Below are positions 43,672 through 52,896 of a stretch of DNA of 64,000 bases, one piece after another. The DNA comes from Prolixibacteraceae bacterium. GTDB taxonomy: Bacteria; Bacteroidota; Bacteroidia; Bacteroidales; Prolixibacteraceae. Under the pieces are notes generated by a model. The model was not told the origin of the DNA, searched no databases, and saw only the letters and a list, made by a program, of their open reading frames with translations. The stretch lies in assembly GCA_019856515.1 (NCBI GenBank), contig CP082230.1:434001-498000 (forward strand), given 5' to 3'. The stretch's first letter is position 1, and every line of letters begins with the position of its first letter. Made by a program: the position numbers and the translations under genes.

Positions 43672-44155
43672 ATGATGATACCTTTTGTAATGATCTGGGA
43701 ACAGGCAATATATTGCTTGATCCAAGATTTGTCATTTATCGAAAGGGTACATAAGACCAATACGATTTGTCACTATTCCTATTAACGATTTGTTACACGA
43801 ACGATTATTTGTGTGCAAACAAAAATAGCCCCTAGCTCATTTGCTATTAATGATTACAATCTTCTCGTTGTTCTGCCATCAGATATAACGGTAGGCTGTT
43901 GCCGAAAAAGTGAGGATAATGTGATAACTTTATTGGTGTAATATGATATTGTGGCCAATAATATCTTCTCATCTCCGTGTATCTCTTTCTTTTTGAATAT
44001 ATCTACAAAGAAAAAGTCACCTTCCTATTCTTTGACTTGTTTAACCAACTTATCATTGTAGCAATCCATCCCCCTTTCTGGAAATCTTGTTTGTGTGAAA
44101 TGAATGGAGGCTTTGCATCAGTGGAGTGTAAATGTATTGAAACCACCTTCATTCC

Positions 44156-44341
44156 ACTCTCCTTCGAAGCTCCTTCGACTCTCCTTCTACTATTGTTCAC
44201 ATTTTAGTCACATATTGCTCACATACTCTTCATCCATCCTTCACATATTATGTGGAGAAGGCATACCCAATATGTGACTAATGGATTACTAATATGTGAG
44301 CAATAGTAGGAGGAGAGTCGAAGGAGCCCCGAAGGAGAGTA
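44156..44341. repeat. Large inverted repeat (53-base arms)
   Basis: The left arm, 44156-44208, begins ACTCTCCTTCG, continues GCTCCTTCGACTCTCCT and ends TTAGT. It pairs with the right arm at about 44288-44341 (ACTAATATGTGAG through GGAGAGT) with only about five mismatches. Inside the 79-base loop, AGTCACATATTG (44206-44217) can pair with CAATATGTGACT (44268-44279), giving an alternative inner stem. The arms themselves contain a CTCCTTCG repeat. No protein-coding content. Confidence 0.85.
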
Positions 44342-44604
44342 GAGTGAGCTTCTAAAGAGAGTGGTTGTAGCTGGTGTTAGATGACATCATTTTGTGCAAT
44401 CCCCTTGTCTATTTTTAGGGAGGAGTGAAATTTTGCATAGGGCACTTTTAGTAAGGAGCAAAAATATATTCAATATGGTTACTCACCAAATCTTGGAAGG
44501 AACTGTATTTATGGATGAACCATGTTTTTTCGATCATTACAGGTATTTAACCATAACTAAACAGTTGTTTTCCCCTGATTTAATACAGTTTTAGATCGGT
44601 TTCT

Positions 44605-44742
44605 AAACGGTTCGAATACGGTGATGGTTCATGCTTCGTTCATACTTCGTTCGAAGTTGCTTCGAAGATTTGGTCTTTTTTATGAAGTAGCTACGAATGA
44701 ACTTTGGGCTATTTTTGTATTATCACCGTATTCGAACCGTTT
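44605..44742. repeat. Perfect 21-base inverted repeat with imperfect extension
   Basis: AAACGGTTCGAATACGGTGAT (one base trimmed in mind, 44605-44625) pairs exactly with its complement at 44722-44742. Outside these arms, roughly 44555-44604 and 44743-44800 also show partial complementarity (AAACAG and CCCCTG blocks). The inner part carries TTCGTTCGAAG and CTTCGAAG palindromes. The whole could fold as one extended structure. Confidence 0.8.
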
Positions 44743-44935
44743 GTAACCCGTTTTAAGCCCCTGTTTGGTGGCTGTTTGATAGCTGTTTAAAGGCTGTAAT
44801 CATATGGTAATGTCTATCAAAAACAGACGGTAGAGTCAGATTGGTGTTTTGTTTATCTCAAACATGAATGCGTTCACTACAGCCTGTTTTCGTAAGACTA
44901 TTTGTTTACATGAGTTTTATATGTAATAACCAAGA

Positions 44936-45631
44936 TTAATCTTGGTTATAGTATATTACCCGTTGGGCAGTGCCGCTCATCTTAATCACCATTTTGATTT
45001 GTTCTGGTACTTCTCTATGATTTTGAAGACTTATCAATAAACCACTTGCGTGTCTAGATTTAGTTAAAGTTGTTTTTCCTATATAACGTGTAGACATATA
45101 TAAGTGATTATGAACCTCGTATTTATTCGGTTTATTTTGTGCGATATATTCAGTTACAAGAACTTGTCGTTTTGTTGAATCATTAACCTGTTCCGTTTCG
45201 TAGTGGCTATGAAGATTATGATTCATCGATAAATCCTCATTGGTGTATTGATAATTTGATTGTGGCCCATAATAGTGGCGATAAAAATAATTTGGTGATA
45301 TGAGTTCAATAAGTTGCCACTTTCTATTCTCATATGTTTCAACTCGTTTTCCAATACCTTCATAGATCCAGATATCTGTGGGTTTAATTAAAAGAGGTCT
45401 GTTGGTTCTGTTGTAAATATTAAAGTGAAAAATTATCTGTCCTCGATTAGTGCCAATTATCTGCCCACGATTCGGGTCAATCATCTTATTTGCATAGAAG
45501 ATAATCTCAAGTTCATCGTCTAAGTAATGTATGTACTTTGAATCTTTGTACCAGAAGGATTCCTGTTCTTGTGCTTTTATACAGATAGAAGTTGAGATAC
45601 TTAAAATAAAGAATACAATTAGCTTTTTCAT
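44936..45631 (-). CDS. Unknown secreted protein
   Basis: I do not recognise this 231-residue protein. It has a clear signal peptide (MKKLIVFFILSISTSICIKAQ), so it is exported to the periplasm or beyond. The mature part is rich in Tyr, Asn and basic residues, with beta-type segments such as LEIIFYANKMID, IIFHFNIYNRTNRPLLI and IKPTDIWIYEGIG. A short tandem near residues 55-68 reads GTNRGQIIGTNRGQII-like (two RGQII copies). No lipobox, membrane anchor or sorting domain is seen. It is isolated: non-coding repeats on one side and a 729-base gap on the other. Function unknown. Confidence 0.65.
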   Translation of the reverse strand: MKKLIVFFILSISTSICIKAQEQESFWYKDSKYIHYLDDELEIIFYANKMIDPNRGQIIGTNRGQIIFHFNIYNRTNRPLLIKPTDIWIYEGIGKRVETYENRKWQLIELISPNYFYRHYYGPQSNYQYTNEDLSMNHNLHSHYETEQVNDSTKRQVLVTEYIAQNKPNKYEVHNHLYMSTRYIGKTTLTKSRHASGLLISLQNHREVPEQIKMVIKMSGTAQRVIYYNQD

Positions 45632-46360
45632 AATGTGATCGATATTATTAATTCAACATATAAAGAATTGGGTTGGTATTATTATATAATCTTTTGATTC
45701 TTATTTTATGAGTTGGTTGTAGTGATCTTGTAATCTTATATCTAAATTAATTAAAAAAATATAAAATCGCGACCTATTATATCTTCATTGTGTTTATTTG
45801 TCTGTTTTCAAGGTTTGTGAAAGTGACAGGTAAGAACATGCTTATAATATTGGATTGATTCGGATATTGTTTGATTTTTAAGAACCATTATTTGATTTGA
45901 GATATTCGAATTATATCGAAGGGGTTTGATTTACACCTACGGTAATCGTGTCGTTGATGTTGAAATAGAGTCATGGGTTGATTAGAGGAGATCATGGATT
46001 GTTGAATTTAAACAAATGATGATATCATGCCTTTGAAATTGTGTTAATGGGAATATTTGAAATTGCAAAGTGGGGTTATGTGATTTTTACATTATAGAAA
46101 AGGGGGATGACTGTTAGTATTAGAGAAATATTGCAATAATTGTTCTTAGATTGTTAGTCTCTTCTGTGTAGGTTATATATTTTTGTTTCACCTATCAACT
46201 CATCTTCTTTATTAATTAAAGAAGAATAAAGTCATAATATTTTAATAGAATTAAATTGAAATATATTTAGACTTATAGGTCTTAATTTGTTAAGTTTGCC
46301 TATCATAAGCTAGTTATTTTATTTAAATGAAGATTACTTAATTAACTAAATAAATGAATT
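45632..46360. other. Intergenic stretch before phosphatase
   Basis: 729 bases, strongly AT-rich. Apart from the candidate -7 box at 46291-46298, no gene, RNA or repeat is recognised. Confidence 0.4.
46291..46298 (+). promoter_or_regulatory. Candidate -7 box of the alkaline phosphatase gene
   Basis: TAAGTTTG matches TAnnTTTG, 63 bases before the ATG at 46361. Confidence 0.35.
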
Positions 46361-47875
46361 ATGAAAAGGAGATTTTCTCTAGTGTGCATTTGTATTTTAT
46401 CAATACAAATGCTTTTTGCATCACAACCAAATACGTTCGATGAGAAACGTAACCTTTTTAAGGGAAAGAAGCCTAAATATGTCTTTTATTTTATTGGTGA
46501 TGGTTTTGGTTTGTCTCAATCTAATGCTGCGGAGGCTTATTTAGCCGCAGTTAATGGTGAAGAAGGGGTAAGTCGTCTAGCGATGAATACTTTCCCTAAG
46601 CAGGGTTTCTACACTACGTATGCACAAAATAGGTTTATTACAGGTTCGGCAGCAGCTGGTACAGCTCTGTCTACTGGGAACAAAACCTCTATTGGTACTA
46701 TTGGAATGGATGCTGCCAAGCAGAAGCCATTTAAGTCTATTGCAGAGAAAGCAAGAGATAAAGGTTATAAGGTTGGAATTGTTACATCTGTTTCTCTTGA
46801 TCATGCAACTCCTGCTTCGTTTTATGCTCACCAGCCATCAAGAAATGACTATTATAATATCAGTGTAGATTTAAGTAAGAGTCAATTTAATTTCTTTGGC
46901 GGTGGTGGTATCAAGCATCCGGAAGGAGATGGGAAATCAAATAAGAAGAACTCGAAAGCAAATATGGGTCTTGATGATGGCGCAAAAATTGATGATCATC
47001 AAGAAAACTCAATTAAATTGGCCGAAAAGAGTGGTTATACATTTGTGAAGAGTAATGAGGCATTTAGAGCCATAAAGAAAGGTGATGACAAAATTGTTGC
47101 AATAAATTACCAACTGGCTGGTGGAAAATCATTACCATACTCTATTGACCAAAAAGAAGGTGATTTGTCTTTAGGTGATTACACCCAAAAGGCTATTGAA
47201 GTATTAGAAAATAAAGAAGGATTCTTTTTGATGGTAGAAGGTGGCAAGATCGATTGGGCTTGTCATGCTAATGATGCTGCAACTGCAATTAAAGAGGTTG
47301 TACAGTTTGATTTAGCTGTTCAAAAAGCAATTGATTTCTATAAGAAACATCCTAAAGAGACACTGATTGTTGTTTGTGGTGATCATGAAACGGGTGGTTT
47401 GGCATTAGGTTTCTCTGGATCACATTATGCATCGGATTTTAAACTTCTTGATTATCAAAAGAGTTCGAATGGAATCTTTACTTCGAAGATTAAAGCAATG
47501 AAGAAGACGAAAGCCTCTTTTGAAGAGGTTATGGAGATCGTTAGAGATAATTATGGCTTTGACTCAGGGGAGAAGAAGATGAGGCTTTCAGAGTTTGAGA
47601 TGAAGCAGTTGAAACAGGCTTATAATCAAAGTTTCAAAACCGGAGAAAAGATAAAAAACAAGGATCAGTATTATCAGCTTTATGGTAGCTACGAACCAAT
47701 ATCAGTAACTGCAGGTCATATTCTAGCACAAAAAGCTGGTATTGGGTGGACTACTTTCTCACATACTGCAACACCTATTCCTGTTAGAGCAATCGGTCCA
47801 GGATCGTCGTTATTTGAAGGTTATTTTGACAATACCGACCTTCCAAAAAATATTGAAGTTCTTATGAAATTATAA
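46361..47875 (+). CDS. Alkaline phosphatase
   Basis: This secreted phosphomonoesterase of the PhoA type has 504 residues. A signal peptide (1-20) is followed by the first metal Asp in YFIGDGFGLSQ and the serine nucleophile region FITGSAAAGTALSTG, where the serine lies in the TGSAA/ALSTG loop. Zinc/magnesium ligands are in EGGKIDWACHANDA, CGDHETGG and FSHTATPIPV. All the key residues appear intact. It could release phosphate from organic esters in the periplasm; the porin upstream and a YibE/F protein downstream are neighbours without a proven link. A terminator hairpin lies directly after the stop. Confidence 0.9.
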   Translation: MKRRFSLVCICILSIQMLFASQPNTFDEKRNLFKGKKPKYVFYFIGDGFGLSQSNAAEAYLAAVNGEEGVSRLAMNTFPKQGFYTTYAQNRFITGSAAAGTALSTGNKTSIGTIGMDAAKQKPFKSIAEKARDKGYKVGIVTSVSLDHATPASFYAHQPSRNDYYNISVDLSKSQFNFFGGGGIKHPEGDGKSNKKNSKANMGLDDGAKIDDHQENSIKLAEKSGYTFVKSNEAFRAIKKGDDKIVAINYQLAGGKSLPYSIDQKEGDLSLGDYTQKAIEVLENKEGFFLMVEGGKIDWACHANDAATAIKEVVQFDLAVQKAIDFYKKHPKETLIVVCGDHETGGLALGFSGSHYASDFKLLDYQKSSNGIFTSKIKAMKKTKASFEEVMEIVRDNYGFDSGEKKMRLSEFEMKQLKQAYNQSFKTGEKIKNKDQYYQLYGSYEPISVTAGHILAQKAGIGWTTFSHTATPIPVRAIGPGSSLFEGYFDNTDLPKNIEVLMKL

Positions 47876-47889
47876 TAATGCTAATGATT

Positions 47890-47926
47890 AACGATCCTTT
47901 CATAAGTTTTGAAAGGATCGTTTTAT
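47890..47926 (+). terminator. Terminator after alkaline phosphatase
   Basis: AACGATCCTTTC / GAAAGGATCGTT is a perfect 12-base stem with TTAT following. It ends just before the start codon of the next gene, so read-through would be needed for co-expression. Confidence 0.75.
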
Positions 47927-47929
47927 TAT

Positions 47930-49069
47930 ATGATAACTATGGGAAGTGTGTTCAAAGAGAAGAGGAAAGTGTATTTCTTTCCACTTGTAATAGGGATACT
48001 TACATTATTAATATATTTTTTGCCTTCTCCCTTTGACCAAGACGATGATATTTATTCTAGGAGGGTAAAAGCAAAGATCGTTAAGGTGGATAATTGTGGA
48101 ATTGTCGAGACTGGAATTATTAAAACTGGAAGTCAGAGTCTCGAGGTGGTAGTTCAAGGTGGTGAATTTAAAGGTGACACTCTTATTGCCTCGAACCAAC
48201 TGATTGGACGGATGGAGTTTGATAAGATATTTAATCTAGGGGAAAAAGCTTTAGTGGTTTTGAACCTTGATGAAGATATGAATAAGATTGTAAACGTCAA
48301 TGTGATTGATCATTATCGGTTAGGAGTGGAGTTCTGGTTATTACTTCTTTTCTTTGCATTCTTGATCTCTTTTGCTGGATTTGTGGGGGTTAAAGCAATC
48401 CTCTCTTTTGCATTTACAGGGATCGTTATTTGGAAGTTATTACTTCCAGGATTTTTGTTAGGATATCCGCCTGTTCCTTTATCATTAGCATTGGTTGCAC
48501 TAATTACATCTGTAATCATTTTACTGGTTGCAGGGGTAAATAAAAAAGGTTTCGTAGCCCTATCAGGCTCCATTGTTGGAGTAATCGTTACGGCTATCCT
48601 ATCTATGGTTTTTGGAATGCTTTTTAACGTTCATGGTGCCATTAAACCTTTTTCTGAGACACTGTTATATTCTGGATATAATCACTTAGATCTTACACAA
48701 ATATTTTTAGCAAGTATCTTTATATCTTCTTCTGGTGCAATGATGGATATTGCAATGGATATTGCAGTGTCTCAACATGAGATTAAAACTATTAAGCCGA
48801 CCATTAGTACTAAAGAGTTGATAGGTTCAGGTTTTAATATTGGCCGTGGTGTAATTGGAACAATGACAACGACATTACTTTTAGCTTATTCTGGAGGCTT
48901 TAGTGCGCTATTAATGGTTTTTATTGCTCAAGGTACTCCTACTGTAAATATTCTGAATCTAAATTATGTTGCAGGTGAAATACTTCATACTATGATAGGG
49001 AGTTTTGGCCTTGTTCTCGTAGCTCCGATTACTGCGGTACTTGGTGGAGTTATATATGGGAGACAATAG
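47930..49069 (+). CDS. YibE/F family membrane protein
   Basis: This polytopic inner-membrane protein of about 379 residues is in the YibE/F-like family (unknown function). One N-terminal helix (about 18-35) is followed by an extracytoplasmic beta-rich region (about 40-125). Then come seven or so helices, with family-typical segments such as FVGVKAILSFAFTGIVIWKL, GMLFNVHGAIKPF and the conserved SSGAMMDIAMDIAVSQHEI and NIGRGVIGTMTTTL. The ATG at 47930 (MITMGSVF) is chosen; the apparent longer start is a TTG inside the terminator hairpin. A role in transport is usually assumed for the family but is not shown. Confidence 0.85.
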   Translation: MITMGSVFKEKRKVYFFPLVIGILTLLIYFLPSPFDQDDDIYSRRVKAKIVKVDNCGIVETGIIKTGSQSLEVVVQGGEFKGDTLIASNQLIGRMEFDKIFNLGEKALVVLNLDEDMNKIVNVNVIDHYRLGVEFWLLLLFFAFLISFAGFVGVKAILSFAFTGIVIWKLLLPGFLLGYPPVPLSLALVALITSVIILLVAGVNKKGFVALSGSIVGVIVTAILSMVFGMLFNVHGAIKPFSETLLYSGYNHLDLTQIFLASIFISSSGAMMDIAMDIAVSQHEIKTIKPTISTKELIGSGFNIGRGVIGTMTTTLLLAYSGGFSALLMVFIAQGTPTVNILNLNYVAGEILHTMIGSFGLVLVAPITAVLGGVIYGRQ

Positions 49070-49712
49070 TTTTTGTGTGTAATAGGATATGACATTCTTC
49101 GTCTTTTATAATTGAGATTAGGTGTAGTTTTTTGATCTTGTGTGTTTTATGTGATGGTGGGTTCTTTTTGTTGGTGTGACATACTCATGTCTTGTTAAAG
49201 AAGGTCCCATTTTTGAATTAACCATTGATGGGACTATATAATTTTATAATTGTGTTTAAAGACCTACGAAGGAAATGTAGTCGTAATAGAGGTAAATGTT
49301 AATTTATGTATTAAACTAGAAGTGGTGTGTCGTTTTGTGTTTTTATGCATTGAGATAAAATTGGAATTTTCTCCATTGTGTTTGTTTTATAGATGGTTGT
49401 AGTGTTTTTATAATAATATAATCTATATTGATTTGGATTGGGGCTATTGTTAATGTCTATTTAAATATGTTTGCAAATTTTGATCCGTTTCTTCATTAGA
49501 TTGAGCTGAAATATAGATTCTAATACTTTCATTTTGGTTTAGTTTTAATATATGTTGTATACTATTTATGTGTGTTAATTAGTGTTGAATGATATTATGC
49601 TTTTGATGTACTTCTGACGTAATCAATACATTCTAACAAGTTTATTTTTGTCATGTCACTCTCTATTGATAATTAGTGGAGGTGATAAAATGAAACTAAT
49701 ACCATAATTAAT
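49070..49712. other. Leader region of the SusC/SusD operon
   Basis: 643 bases without a gene. It contains a candidate -7 box at 49643-49650. No hybrid two-component, ECF sigma or AraC-type gene is next to it, so the regulator of the uptake pair must be elsewhere. Confidence 0.4.
49643..49650 (+). promoter_or_regulatory. Candidate -7 box of susC
   Basis: TATTTTTG fits TAnnTTTG, 63 bases before the susC ATG. No TTG at the proper -33 distance. Confidence 0.35.
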
Positions 49713-52700
49713 ATGTATAAATTATTGCTGCTGCTCACTGGATGTATCTTCAGTGTCAGTTTATATGCGCAAAAGACTACTATTACTGGTAAGGTAATAG
49801 ATGACACCAAACAACCTGTTCCCGGGGTTAATATCTTAGTAGAGGGGACAACAAGTGGAACAATTACAAACTTTGATGGAGAGTATACACTCAACTTAAA
49901 AGATGCATCAAAAGCGAAATTGGTTTACTCCTTTATAGGCTATAAGTCTAAAATTGAAGAAGTGAATGGAAGAACTAATATCAATGTTGTTCTTGAGTCT
50001 GCGTTCACAGAATTAAATGAAGTTGTAGCAGTGGGTTATGGAACAATGAAGAAAAGAGATCTACTCGGTTCTGTTGGTTCTATTTCAAATGAGCAATTAA
50101 CAAAGACGCCAACTCCTGATGTCGCTACTGCTATTGCTGGAAAAGTAACTGGGGTTAAAATTTCTTCAAATGAAGGTGCTCCAGGTTCATCAATCTCTAT
50201 TCGAGTAAGAGGTGGTGGTTCTATTACACAAGACAATTCTCCTTTGTATATTATTGATGGTTTTCCTTCTGAGGAAGGTCTTGCTTTTCTTGATCCTTCA
50301 GATATTGAAACTATTGATATTCTAAAAGATGCTTCTTCTGCAGCGATATATGGTGCTCGTGGTGCAAATGGTGTTGTCATCGTAACAACAAAAAGTGGTA
50401 AGAAGGGGAAAACCTCAATTAAGTTTGATGCTTATTATGGAGTAAAGAAAGTTTCAAATAGTATGGATATGATGAATCCTTATGACTTTGTTCTATTACA
50501 ATATGAGAATCATCAGAAATCACCAGAAAGCATGCAGTCTTTCAAGAATTTATACGGTGAGTGGAGTGAGTTAGATGGATTATATGCAAACCGAAAAGGT
50601 GTGGACTGGCAAGAAGAGATGTTTGGTCGCAATGCTATAATACAGAATTACAATCTAGGAGTAAATGGAGGTAATAGTAAAACAAAATATAATATCTCTT
50701 TAAATCATAATAACAATGATGGGATTATGATTAATAGTGGATTTGGTCGTAACTCAGCTCGAATGAAACTTGATCAAAAGATTGGGAAATTTGTTGAGGC
50801 AAGTTTTATCTTCGGTTATATAGATCAAAAGTACTTCGGTATGTCTACATCTGGTGAATCAGCTCACTTTAATAAGATGACACATATTGCACGATATCGT
50901 CCAACTATTGGGAAAAATGGTCAGGATAGTGATTTGATTACGATGGATGATGATCCTGCTTTAGATGATAGTGGGAATGTTCAGCAAAATCCAATCGTCT
51001 CTTCTGAGGCCGAAACCAGGGAGACTAGAACTAAGAATACGACATTGAACGGAAGCTTTAAATTTAAAATTACAAAGGATCTATATTTTAAAGTTGCAGG
51101 AGGAATTAAATCGAATGTAAGAAGAAAGGATTCATATGATGCGCTTCGTTCAATTAAAGCAAAAAGAAATAATAGTGCTGAAGGATATCGAGATTATTCT
51201 GAGAAAGACTCATGGAATTACTCAATGATTTTGAACTATAATAAGGATTTTGAACGTTCATCATTCTCTGTGTTGCTTGGAAATGAGCAGTTGTATAACA
51301 GCTCTATTTCTACGAGATCTTTTGCAACAGGCTTTACAAATGATGAGATTAATCTAAATAACTTCTCAATAGCAGTACCAAACTATATGAGTAGTAATGC
51401 AGAAGAAGATCGACTTCTTTCTTTTTTTACTCGTGTCAATTATAGTTTAAATGATAAATACCTATTTAATGCGACATTGAGAGCTGATGGATCTTCTAAG
51501 TTTGGTCCGAACAATAGATTTGGATACTTTCCTTCTGGTTCATTTGCATGGAGATTCAGTGAAGAGGATTTTATGAACGGTGTTTCTACATTATCTAATG
51601 GAAAGCTTCGTGTAAGTTATGGTGTTTCAGGAAATAATCGAATTCCTAATTATGCTTATATGCCAACGATGGGAGCGGTGAGTTATGGTATGGGTAATGT
51701 ATATACTAGCGCTATGGCTCAGCAGCGATTAGCTAATCCTGATTTGAAATGGGAAGCTACACACTCATTGAATGCTGGGGTTGACTTAGGTTTTTGGGAT
51801 CAGAGGGTTAGTTTTACTGCTGATTTCTATGTTGCAAGAACTAAGGATCTACTACTTAATTCATTGGTTCCTTACACCATGGGACATTCTTCAGTTATAA
51901 AGAATATTGGAGAGACAGAGAATAGAGGAATGGAGTTTGCTATCAATACGGTTAATGTTAAGACAAAGAACTTTGAGTGGACTTCAAACTTTAATATCTC
52001 ATTCAATAAGAATAAAGTTGTTGCACTAGCTGATGGACAAAAGGCGATGTATGTTAATTCAGGTTGGGCTGGAAAGAAGTTTACTGAGAATGACTATGTT
52101 GTAGAGGTAGGAAGTCCTATTGGTCAGATGTATGGTTATGTTTCGGATGGGCTAATGCAGGTTGATGACTTTAATTATGATGCGACAACAAAGAAGTATG
52201 CGTTAAAAAAGGGTGTGCCAAATACTGTAGGTGATGATAATGTTCAACCTGGATTTAGAAAGTATAAAGACTTAAATGAAGATGGTGTAATCAATTCGAA
52301 GGATCGTAAAGTTATTGGAGATGCAAACCCTATTCACTTTGGTGGTTTCACAAATACTTTTCAATATAAAAACTTTGATTTAAGTATTTTCTTCAATTGG
52401 TCTTATGGCAATGACATTTATAATGCAAATAAAATTTACTACACGCACGGATTTGATCGTAATAAGAATGTTTTAGCGGTTACAAATGATCGTTGGAAGA
52501 CTTTTAATGCGAGTGGAGATTTTGTTTCAACTCCAGATGAATTAAAGGCATTAAATGCAAATGCAACACAACCTGTCTATGATGGAAATGTTGTGTATCG
52601 TTCTGCCGATGATAATATTGAAGATGGATCATATTTGAGACTTAATAATATTACTATTGGTTATACTTTACCAAAGCAATCATTGAAGAGTGTTGGGATT

Positions 52701-52871
52701 AAGTCACTACGTGTTTATGGAACGGCTAATAATTTGTACACATGGACGACTTATTCAGGGTTTGATCCAGAAGTAAGTACACGAAATTCATCTGGCCTAA
52801 CTCCAGGAGTAGATTGGGGTGCTTATCCTAGAAGTATGACATTTATTTTAGGAGTCAACCTTGCATTTTAA
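49713..52871 (+). CDS. SusC/RagA-type TonB-dependent transporter
   Basis: This outer-membrane TonB-dependent importer of oligosaccharides has 1052 residues. It has a signal peptide (1-19, ending LYAQ) and an N-terminal carboxypeptidase-D-like domain (ITGKVIDDTKQPVPGVNILV to about 95). A TonB-box-like and plug domain follows, beginning LNEVVAVGYGTMKKRDLLGSVGSI, with the SusC signature SPLYIIDGFP and ISSSAIYGARGANGV-like DASSAAIYGARGANGVVIV. A 22-strand barrel ends in LGVNLAF. The SusD partner follows after 25 bases. Next, on the opposite strand, is a heparin lyase I, which suggests that the substrate is heparin/heparan sulfate fragments. Confidence 0.94.
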   Translation: MYKLLLLLTGCIFSVSLYAQKTTITGKVIDDTKQPVPGVNILVEGTTSGTITNFDGEYTLNLKDASKAKLVYSFIGYKSKIEEVNGRTNINVVLESAFTELNEVVAVGYGTMKKRDLLGSVGSISNEQLTKTPTPDVATAIAGKVTGVKISSNEGAPGSSISIRVRGGGSITQDNSPLYIIDGFPSEEGLAFLDPSDIETIDILKDASSAAIYGARGANGVVIVTTKSGKKGKTSIKFDAYYGVKKVSNSMDMMNPYDFVLLQYENHQKSPESMQSFKNLYGEWSELDGLYANRKGVDWQEEMFGRNAIIQNYNLGVNGGNSKTKYNISLNHNNNDGIMINSGFGRNSARMKLDQKIGKFVEASFIFGYIDQKYFGMSTSGESAHFNKMTHIARYRPTIGKNGQDSDLITMDDDPALDDSGNVQQNPIVSSEAETRETRTKNTTLNGSFKFKITKDLYFKVAGGIKSNVRRKDSYDALRSIKAKRNNSAEGYRDYSEKDSWNYSMILNYNKDFERSSFSVLLGNEQLYNSSISTRSFATGFTNDEINLNNFSIAVPNYMSSNAEEDRLLSFFTRVNYSLNDKYLFNATLRADGSSKFGPNNRFGYFPSGSFAWRFSEEDFMNGVSTLSNGKLRVSYGVSGNNRIPNYAYMPTMGAVSYGMGNVYTSAMAQQRLANPDLKWEATHSLNAGVDLGFWDQRVSFTADFYVARTKDLLLNSLVPYTMGHSSVIKNIGETENRGMEFAINTVNVKTKNFEWTSNFNISFNKNKVVALADGQKAMYVNSGWAGKKFTENDYVVEVGSPIGQMYGYVSDGLMQVDDFNYDATTKKYALKKGVPNTVGDDNVQPGFRKYKDLNEDGVINSKDRKVIGDANPIHFGGFTNTFQYKNFDLSIFFNWSYGNDIYNANKIYYTHGFDRNKNVLAVTNDRWKTFNASGDFVSTPDELKALNANATQPVYDGNVVYRSADDNIEDGSYLRLNNITIGYTLPKQSLKSVGIKSLRVYGTANNLYTWTTYSGFDPEVSTRNSSGLTPGVDWGAYPRSMTFILGVNLAF

Positions 52872-52896
52872 TGTAATAAAAGATCGGTAAATTATT

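Larger units (their letters stand above)
43672..44935. other. Long non-coding stretch with inverted repeats
   Basis: About 1.26 kb without a credible gene. The few open frames (60-76 codons) overlap the repeats and show no domain or signal. It holds two large inverted repeats, described separately (44156-44341 and 44605-44742), and short direct repeats of GCTGTTT around 44772-44795. Confidence 0.6.

Noticed and set aside
44156..44341. CRISPR array or retron RNA
   Set aside because: The repeats are inverted and not spaced direct repeats, no cas genes lie nearby, and no reverse transcriptase is in the window.
43977..44594. Several open frames of 65-76 codons in the non-coding stretch
   Set aside because: They overlap the inverted repeats, occur on both strands at once, and lack signals, domains or start context.
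49466..49473. TATGTTTG as the susC -7 box
   Set aside because: It matches the consensus but lies 240 bases before the gene; the box at 49643 is closer to the expected leader length.
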